Assembly: GCA_003567055.1 (NCBI GenBank) | Contig: PXAW01000526.1 | Location: 1-6,503 of the forward strand | Length of the DNA: 6,503 nucleotides | Source: Hyphomicrobiales bacterium | GTDB lineage: Bacteria > Pseudomonadota > Alphaproteobacteria > Rhizobiales > Beijerinckiaceae | Direction: 5' to 3' | Shown here: positions 1 to 3,843 of the stretch, in pieces | Layout of the letters: every line of letters starts with the position of its first letter | Numbering within the stretch: position 1 is the stretch's first letter | Made by a program: the position numbers and the translations under genes | The notes under the pieces: generated by a model | The model's database searches: none | Seen by the model: only the letters and a program-made list of their open reading frames with translations | What the model was told of the DNA's origin: nothing

Positions 1-48
1 CCAAGCCGTTCGACCGCGTCGGGTCAAGCCGCGCAGCCGATCGGATAC

Positions 49-53
49 AGGAG
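49..53 (+). promoter_or_regulatory. Possible purC ribosome binding site
   Basis: AGGAG lies 14 nt before the ATG at 68 and 44 nt before the ATG at 98. It is the only purine-rich Shine-Dalgarno-like string upstream of purC. The spacing is long for the first start and far too long for the second, so it argues weakly for initiation at 68 against the family-consensus start at 98. I see no convincing promoter or partial upstream gene in the first 67 bases. Confidence 0.4.
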
Positions 54-97
54 CCGCAACCCTCCCTATGGACTTCAACAGAACACGGTACACGCCC

Positions 98-862
98 ATG
101 AATCGCCGCCGTCGCATCTACGAGGGCAAGGCCAAGGTCCTTTTCGAGGGACCGGAGCCCGGGACGCTCATCCAGCATTTCAAGGATGACGCGACTGCAT
201 TCAACGCCAAGAAACACGAGATCATCGACGGGAAGGGCGTGCTGAACAACCGGATCAGCGAGTTCATTTTCCAGAATCTCAATGATATCGGCGTTCCCAC
301 CCATTTCATCCGCCGGCTCAACATGCGCGAGCAGTTGATCCGCGAGGTGGAGATCATCCCGCTGGAAGTGGTGGTGCGCAACGTCGCCGCCGGCTCGCTG
401 GCCAAGCGGCTCGGGATCGAGGAAGGCACGCAGCTGCCGCGCTCGATCATCGAGTTCTACTATAAAAGCGACAAGCTCGACGATCCGATGGTCTCGGAAG
501 AGCACATCACCGCCTTCGGCTGGGCCACGCCGCAGGAGATCGACGACATCATGGCGCTCGCCATCCGCGTCAACGACTTTCTCTCCGGCCTCTTCCTCGG
601 CGTCGGCATCCGCCTCGTCGATTTCAAGATGGAGACCGGGCGTCTGTGGGAGGGGGAGATGATGCGCATCGTCCTCGCCGACGAGATCTCGCCCGATTCC
701 TGCCGGCTGTGGGACATCAAGTCGAACGACAAGATGGACAAGGACCGCTTCCGCCGCGATCTTGGTGGCCTGATCGAGGCCTATTCGGAAGTCGCGCGCC
801 GTCTCGGCATCCTGTCGGAGAACGAGAGCACCCCCATGGGTGGCCCACGCCTCGTCCAGTGA
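98..862 (+). CDS. purC: Phosphoribosylaminoimidazole-succinocarboxamide synthase (SAICAR synthetase)
   Basis: PurC is a cytoplasmic enzyme of de novo purine synthesis. It joins CAIR and aspartate, using ATP, to make SAICAR. From the ATG at 98 the protein has 254 residues, a normal family length. Visible motifs are the N-terminal [11 protein letters not shown] nucleotide-binding strand, the first SAICAR synthetase signature at about residues 88-100 ([14 protein letters not shown]), the second signature region VDFKME at about 174-179, and [12 protein letters not shown] at about 195-206. The whole reading matches the alphaproteobacterial PurC type closely and is unbroken. An in-frame ATG at 68 would add ten residues ([10 protein letters not shown]). 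It is the only start with an AGGAG upstream (49-53), though 14 nt away, while the family-consensus start at 98 has no obvious ribosome site. Identity is certain; the start is not. The next gene is convergent, so purC is not followed by purS/purQ. Confidence 0.96.
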   Translation: MNRRRRIYEGKAKVLFEGPEPGTLIQHFKDDATAFNAKKHEIIDGKGVLNNRISEFIFQNLNDIGVPTHFIRRLNMREQLIREVEIIPLEVVVRNVAAGSLAKRLGIEEGTQLPRSIIEFYYKSDKLDDPMVSEEHITAFGWATPQEIDDIMALAIRVNDFLSGLFLGVGIRLVDFKMETGRLWEGEMMRIVLADEISPDSCRLWDIKSNDKMDKDRFRRDLGGLIEAYSEVARRLGILSENESTPMGGPRLVQ

Positions 863-868
863 CAAGCC

Positions 869-894
869 GCGGGATCATCCTCCGATGATCTCGC
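869..894. terminator. Hairpin between convergent purC and SDR gene, possible bidirectional terminator
   Basis: GATCATC (873-879) and GATGATC (884-890) form a perfect 7-bp stem with a 4-nt loop. It extends outward through one G-T wobble (872/891) and three more G/C pairs (871/892, 870/893, 869/894), giving an 11-bp stem. It begins seven bases after the purC stop and covers the stop codon and last codons of the convergent SDR gene. No T-run follows on either strand, so it is not a classical intrinsic terminator. A shared structure for ending both transcripts is a reasonable inference from its position. Confidence 0.45.
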
Positions 895-1729
895 CGCCAT
901 TGGGATGCAGCACCTGGCCGGACATGTAGCTGGCATCGGCGCTGGCGAGGAAGACGTAGCTCGGGGCGATCTCGCAGGGCTGGCCGGCGCGCTGCATCGG
1001 GGCGCCGGATCCATGCGTGGCGGTACGCTCCTCGTCGAAGGAGGCCGGGATCAGCGGCGTCCAGATCGGCCCCGGCGCCACCGCGTTCACCCGCACACCA
1101 TCCTTCTGCAAGGCGATGGAGAGCGAGCGGGTAAAGGCCACGATGGCACCGCGCGTCGCGGCATAATCGATCAGCTTCGGCGAGCCGCGATAGGCGGTGA
1201 CGGAGGTTGAATTGACGATCGCGCCCCGGCTCGCGCGCAGGGCCGGCAGGGCGGCCTGGGTGACGTAGAAATAGCCGAAGACATTGCTCCGGAAGGTCCG
1301 CTCCAGCTGATCGGGCGTGATTTCCGTCAGATCGTCGCATTCATGCTGCTCGGCGGCATTGTTGACGAGAATGTCGAGCCGCCCGAACCGCGCGACGACC
1401 TGCGCGACCAGCGCATCGGCATGGGCCGGATCGCCGATATCGCCCGCCACGGCCAGCGCCTCGCGCCCCTCATCCGCAACGAGTGCGCAGGTTTCGCGCG
1501 CATCGTCATGCTCGTCGAGAAAGGCGACGGCGATCTCGGCGCCCTCGCGCGCCATGGCCCGGGCGACGGCGCGACCGATGCCGCTGTCACCGCCGGTGAT
1601 CAGCGCCACCTTGCCATCGAGCCGTCCCGAGCCCTTGAAGCGCGGCGTCGAATCGGGCCGGGGCTGCATCGCATCCTCGCGCCCGGGCTGATGCGCCTGT
1701 CTCTGGCGTGGCCTGAGTTCCTCGCTCAT
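875..1729 (-). CDS. SDR family oxidoreductase, general-stress-protein-39 / YghA-like
   Basis: A classical short-chain dehydrogenase/reductase of 284 residues, probably a cytoplasmic NAD(P)(H)-dependent enzyme; the substrate cannot be told. A polar N-terminal tail (about 1-35, including MQPRPD) precedes the Rossmann fold, as in the Bacillus GSP39 (YdaD) and E. coli YghA group. Visible are the cofactor loop TGGDSGIG (45-52), NNAA (123-126), the structural Asn149 in SNVFG, catalytic Ser176 and Tyr189, PG-P at 219-221, and the C-terminal GQVLHPNGG. The YxxxK motif reads Y-A-A-T-R: the catalytic Lys is Arg193, encoded CGC (1151-1153). The start at 1729 has GAGGGG 5 nt upstream; in-frame ATGs further upstream would run into the preceding gene and give a cysteine-rich, unconserved extension. 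It lies 31 bp downstream of the secreted-protein gene and may be co-transcribed with it. Family certain, activity in doubt because of Arg193. Confidence 0.93.
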   Translation of the reverse strand: MSEELRPRQRQAHQPGREDAMQPRPDSTPRFKGSGRLDGKVALITGGDSGIGRAVARAMAREGAEIAVAFLDEHDDARETCALVADEGREALAVAGDIGDPAHADALVAQVVARFGRLDILVNNAAEQHECDDLTEITPDQLERTFRSNVFGYFYVTQAALPALRASRGAIVNSTSVTAYRGSPKLIDYAATRGAIVAFTRSLSIALQKDGVRVNAVAPGPIWTPLIPASFDEERTATHGSGAPMQRAGQPCEIAPSYVFLASADASYMSGQVLHPNGGEIIGG

Positions 1730-1734
1730 ATGCG

Positions 1735-1740
1735 CCCCTC
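1735..1740 (-). promoter_or_regulatory. Ribosome binding site of the SDR gene
   Basis: On the - strand, GAGGGG lies 5 nt before the ATG at 1729. This decides the start against the longer in-frame options at 1819 and 1756, which overlap or abut the gene upstream and lie outside the conserved family region. Confidence 0.6.
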
Positions 1741-1760
1741 GCGGGCCTGACCACATGCAA

Positions 1761-2138
1761 TCACATGGAATCCTGCAGATCCGCGCAGCGCATCCACCAG
1801 GTGCTGGGCAGGGCGGCATCGGTCAGCCGGTCCATCAGGCCGGGATCGTCGGATTCATCGAATTCCATGACACAGATCCGCCCGTGATCGGTGTCGAGCG
1901 TGGAAAGCCGCATCACCCGGCAGCCATCGGGCATGAAATCGCCGTCGCTGGCGAGGAACTGCTCGAGGGCGGGCTGCGCATCACAGACCACGAAGGGTTC
2001 TTCCGCCGCCGCCTGGTGTGGCGCGAGCGCGCTCATCGCGATGGCGAGCGTTGCGGCGGCGATGCCGGCGCCGAGGCGGGGGAAGGTCAAGGGGAAGGTG
2101 AAGGCGTGATGCGTATCGGATGATGGCTGGCGGGTCAT
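1761..2138 (-). CDS. Small secreted protein with four cysteines, function unknown
   Basis: I do not recognise this 125-residue protein. A hydrophobic stretch (about 22-40) follows an N-terminal region with few charges, and AAAEE at about 43-47 looks like a signal peptidase I site, so the mature product of about 80 residues should be exported to the periplasm or beyond. The mature part holds four cysteines (52, 73, 89, 118), enough for two disulfides, and is acidic, with a C-terminal WWMRC. No catalytic motif, lipobox or further membrane segment is visible. The start at 2138 is well supported by AAAGGAG 7 nt upstream. A longer in-frame start at 2264 would add 42 residues, including a repetitive Met-Thr stretch, in front of the signal peptide and is unlikely. 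The gene sits 31 bp upstream of the SDR gene on the same strand. It could be a small stress-related envelope protein, but nothing in the sequence proves a role. Confidence 0.75.
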   Translation of the reverse strand: MTRQPSSDTHHAFTFPLTFPRLGAGIAAATLAIAMSALAPHQAAAEEPFVVCDAQPALEQFLASDGDFMPDGCRVMRLSTLDTDHGRICVMEFDESDDPGLMDRLTDAALPSTWWMRCADLQDSM

Positions 2139-2145
2139 GGACGGG

Positions 2146-2152
2146 CTCCTTT
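2146..2152 (-). promoter_or_regulatory. Ribosome binding site of the secreted-protein gene
   Basis: AAAGGAG on the - strand, 7 nt before the ATG at 2138, is the strongest Shine-Dalgarno site in the window. It fixes the start just before the signal peptide. Confidence 0.75.
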
Positions 2153-2190
2153 GCTGCTTCGCCGCCGGGCGCGCCCCGCTTGTCGCGGCC

Positions 2191-2206
2191 CCTGTGGCAT
2201 CACAGG
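2191..2206. repeat. Small inverted repeat in the 147-bp intergenic gap
   Basis: CCTGTG (2191-2196) and CACAGG (2201-2206) form a perfect 6-bp stem with a GCAT loop. It lies between the HAD-OtsB stop and the ribosome site of the secreted-protein gene. No T-run follows on either strand. It could be an operator-like site or a weak transcript structure; chance cannot be excluded in GC-rich DNA. I find no clear sigma-70 promoter elsewhere in the gap (2139-2285). Confidence 0.3.
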
Positions 2207-2234
2207 AAGGCGCCTGCCGGCAAAGGCCATGGAT

Positions 2235-2256
2235 CATGGTCATGCTCATGGTCATG
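2235..2256. repeat. Short tandem repeat, CATGGTCATG twice
   Basis: CATGGTCATG occurs at 2235-2244 and again at 2247-2256, with two bases (CT) between, making a 12-bp period in the intergenic gap. Read on the + strand from the ATG at 2229 it encodes a His-Gly-rich start (MDHGHAHGHAR), and on the - strand a Met-Thr run. Neither reading has good support as a translated gene. Confidence 0.6.
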
Positions 2257-2285
2257 CCCGCCAACGCGCAAAAGCCGCGATTGGT

Positions 2286-3821
2286 TCAGCCGCGCCCGAT
2301 CTGCGCCGCGAGTGCTGCGAGAAAGCGCTCGACCGCCGCGACATCGTCGAGGGCATAGCGCGCCGCGCTGGCGCGGTCGGCCTTGTCGCGCACGACCACG
2401 CCGATGCCCTCGCGCGCAAGCACCCGGAAGGCATCCTCGTCGGTGGTGTCGTCGCCGCAATAGAAGGTCAGGACATCGTCGCCGGCGAGATCGAGCGTGT
2501 CGAGCAGGGCGAGGACGGCGCGGCCCTTGTGCCAGTCGGCGCGGGGCTTGACGTCGAAGACCTTCTTGCCGCCGGAAGCCCGCAGCTTGCCGTTTTCCTC
2601 CACCACCTGACGCACGATCCGCTCGACCTCGGCCTCGTCACCCGCCGCGACCTGCCGGTAATGCACGGCGAGGGAGAATTTCTTGCGCTCGACCCGGGCG
2701 CCCTTGATCCCCGACAGCGCCTCTTCGAGCTCCTTCGTCGCCGCATCGAGGGCGGGCAGGAAGGCCTTGCCCTTCTCCACGATGTGGCGCCAGCCATCGG
2801 GGCCGGCCATGTCGAAACCGTGGCTGCCGGCGAAATAGAGATGATCGAGCTGCACGAAGCGGCGCACGTCATCGAGATCGCGGCCCGAGACGATCGCCAC
2901 GGCAGCGACCTGCGAGAGCCGGTCGATCGCGCCGCGCATGCCGTCGCTCAAGACGGCATCATCGGGATTGTCGACGATGGGCGAGAGCGTGCCGTCGTAA
3001 TCGAGAAAGATGGCCGCGCGCTTGCCTTCGAGCCGGGCGGCGATTGCATCCATCGCGGCGAGCGCATCCGGCAGGCCGTGAAGGGTGCGCGTGGCCAGCC
3101 GCCCGCCATCGAGGCGCAACTCCGCGAGATCGCGCACGACGATATCCGCGCCGCCCTCATCGAGCTCCTCGGCATTGTCCTCGCGCGCCACGCCGATCAC
3201 CTGCGCGAACCCGCCCTTCGCCCCGGCCTGCACGCCCGAGACCGCATCCTCGACAATGGCGCAATCACCGGGCGCGACTCCAAGCCCGTCGGCGGCCTGG
3301 TGCATGATGGCGGGGTCGGGCTTGCCCGGCAGGCCGCGCCTTGCCATGACCACGCCGTCGATGCGCACCTTGAAGCGATCGGAGAGCCCCGCCGCCGCGA
3401 GCACGGCATCGGCGTTGCGGCTCGACGTGAACAGCGCGCTCGCAATCCCCGCCTCATCAAGCGCATCGAGCAGGGCCAGCGTACCGGGATAGGGCTCGAC
3501 CGGGTTTTCCGATATCCAGCGGTTGAACGCGACATTCTTCGTATTGCCCAGCCCGCAGATCGTCTGCGTCCCCGGCTCATCCTCCGGGCTGCCCTGCGGC
3601 AGGCTGATGCCGCGCGAGGCGAGGAAGTCGCGCACGCCGTCATAGCGCGGCTTGCCGTCCACATGGGCGCGGTAATCCGCGTCGATGTCGAATTCCGGCT
3701 CGTCCGGATGATGCTCGGCGAGATAACCGTCGAACAGCGCCTTCCAGGCCTGCGCATGGGCGCGGGCCGTGTCGGTGATGACACCGTCCATATCGAACAG
3801 AACCGCTTTCAATCCGCTCAT
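2286..3821 (-). CDS. Beta-phosphoglucomutase-like HAD / trehalose-6-phosphate phosphatase (OtsB) fusion protein
   Basis: A 511-residue cytoplasmic protein with two HAD-fold domains. Domain 1 (about 1-235) resembles beta-phosphoglucomutase, which converts beta-glucose-1-phosphate to glucose-6-phosphate: nucleophile Asp10 and acid/base Asp12 in DMDGVITDT, His22 and Lys95 at the places of L. lactis beta-PGM His20 and Lys76, TSSRN at 132-136, Lys167 in GKPDP, and Glu191-Asp192. VDGKPRYDGV (54-63) is typical of the subgroup that accompanies GH65 disaccharide phosphorylases. Domain 2 (about 265-505) is a trehalose-phosphatase, removing phosphate from trehalose-6-phosphate: Asp274/Asp276 in DYDGTLSP, SGR (312-314), GSHG (332-335), Lys432, and GDDTTDEDAF (456-465). 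Both active sites look complete. Single-domain relatives are about 250 residues each. The start used is the second of two adjacent ATGs (3824 and 3821), since GGGAGG (3826-3831) is 4 nt from it but only 1 nt from the first. It lies 22 bp after the ATPase stop, so co-transcription is likely. Mycobacterial OtsB1 has a similar order followed by a GH65 domain, absent here. Confidence 0.93.
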   Translation of the reverse strand: MSGLKAVLFDMDGVITDTARAHAQAWKALFDGYLAEHHPDEPEFDIDADYRAHVDGKPRYDGVRDFLASRGISLPQGSPEDEPGTQTICGLGNTKNVAFNRWISENPVEPYPGTLALLDALDEAGIASALFTSSRNADAVLAAAGLSDRFKVRIDGVVMARRGLPGKPDPAIMHQAADGLGVAPGDCAIVEDAVSGVQAGAKGGFAQVIGVAREDNAEELDEGGADIVVRDLAELRLDGGRLATRTLHGLPDALAAMDAIAARLEGKRAAIFLDYDGTLSPIVDNPDDAVLSDGMRGAIDRLSQVAAVAIVSGRDLDDVRRFVQLDHLYFAGSHGFDMAGPDGWRHIVEKGKAFLPALDAATKELEEALSGIKGARVERKKFSLAVHYRQVAAGDEAEVERIVRQVVEENGKLRASGGKKVFDVKPRADWHKGRAVLALLDTLDLAGDDVLTFYCGDDTTDEDAFRVLAREGIGVVVRDKADRASAARYALDDVAAVERFLAALAAQIGRG

Positions 3822-3825
3822 CATG

Positions 3826-3831
3826 CCTCCC
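3826..3831 (-). promoter_or_regulatory. Ribosome binding site of the HAD-OtsB gene
   Basis: GGGAGG on the - strand lies in the 22-bp gap after the ATPase stop codon, 1 nt before the ATG at 3824 and 4 nt before the ATG at 3821. The spacing favours 3821. Confidence 0.5.
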
Positions 3832-3843
3832 GATCCGGCTTGC

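Noticed and set aside
1..67. Promoter upstream of purC
   Set aside because: A GATACA-like -10 at 44-49 has no credible -35 at the proper distance and overlaps the only ribosome site.
717..1340. - strand frame overlapping purC and the SDR gene
   Set aside because: It overlaps two certain genes in other frames and has an Arg/Ala/Gly-rich shadow composition.
1343..1750. + strand open frame opposite the SDR gene
   Set aside because: Antisense shadow of a clear SDR; no motif and no supporting ribosome site.
1751..1768. Repeated CACATG between the secreted-protein and SDR genes
   Set aside because: Two six-base copies near a stop codon are within chance, and no stable stem or terminator results.
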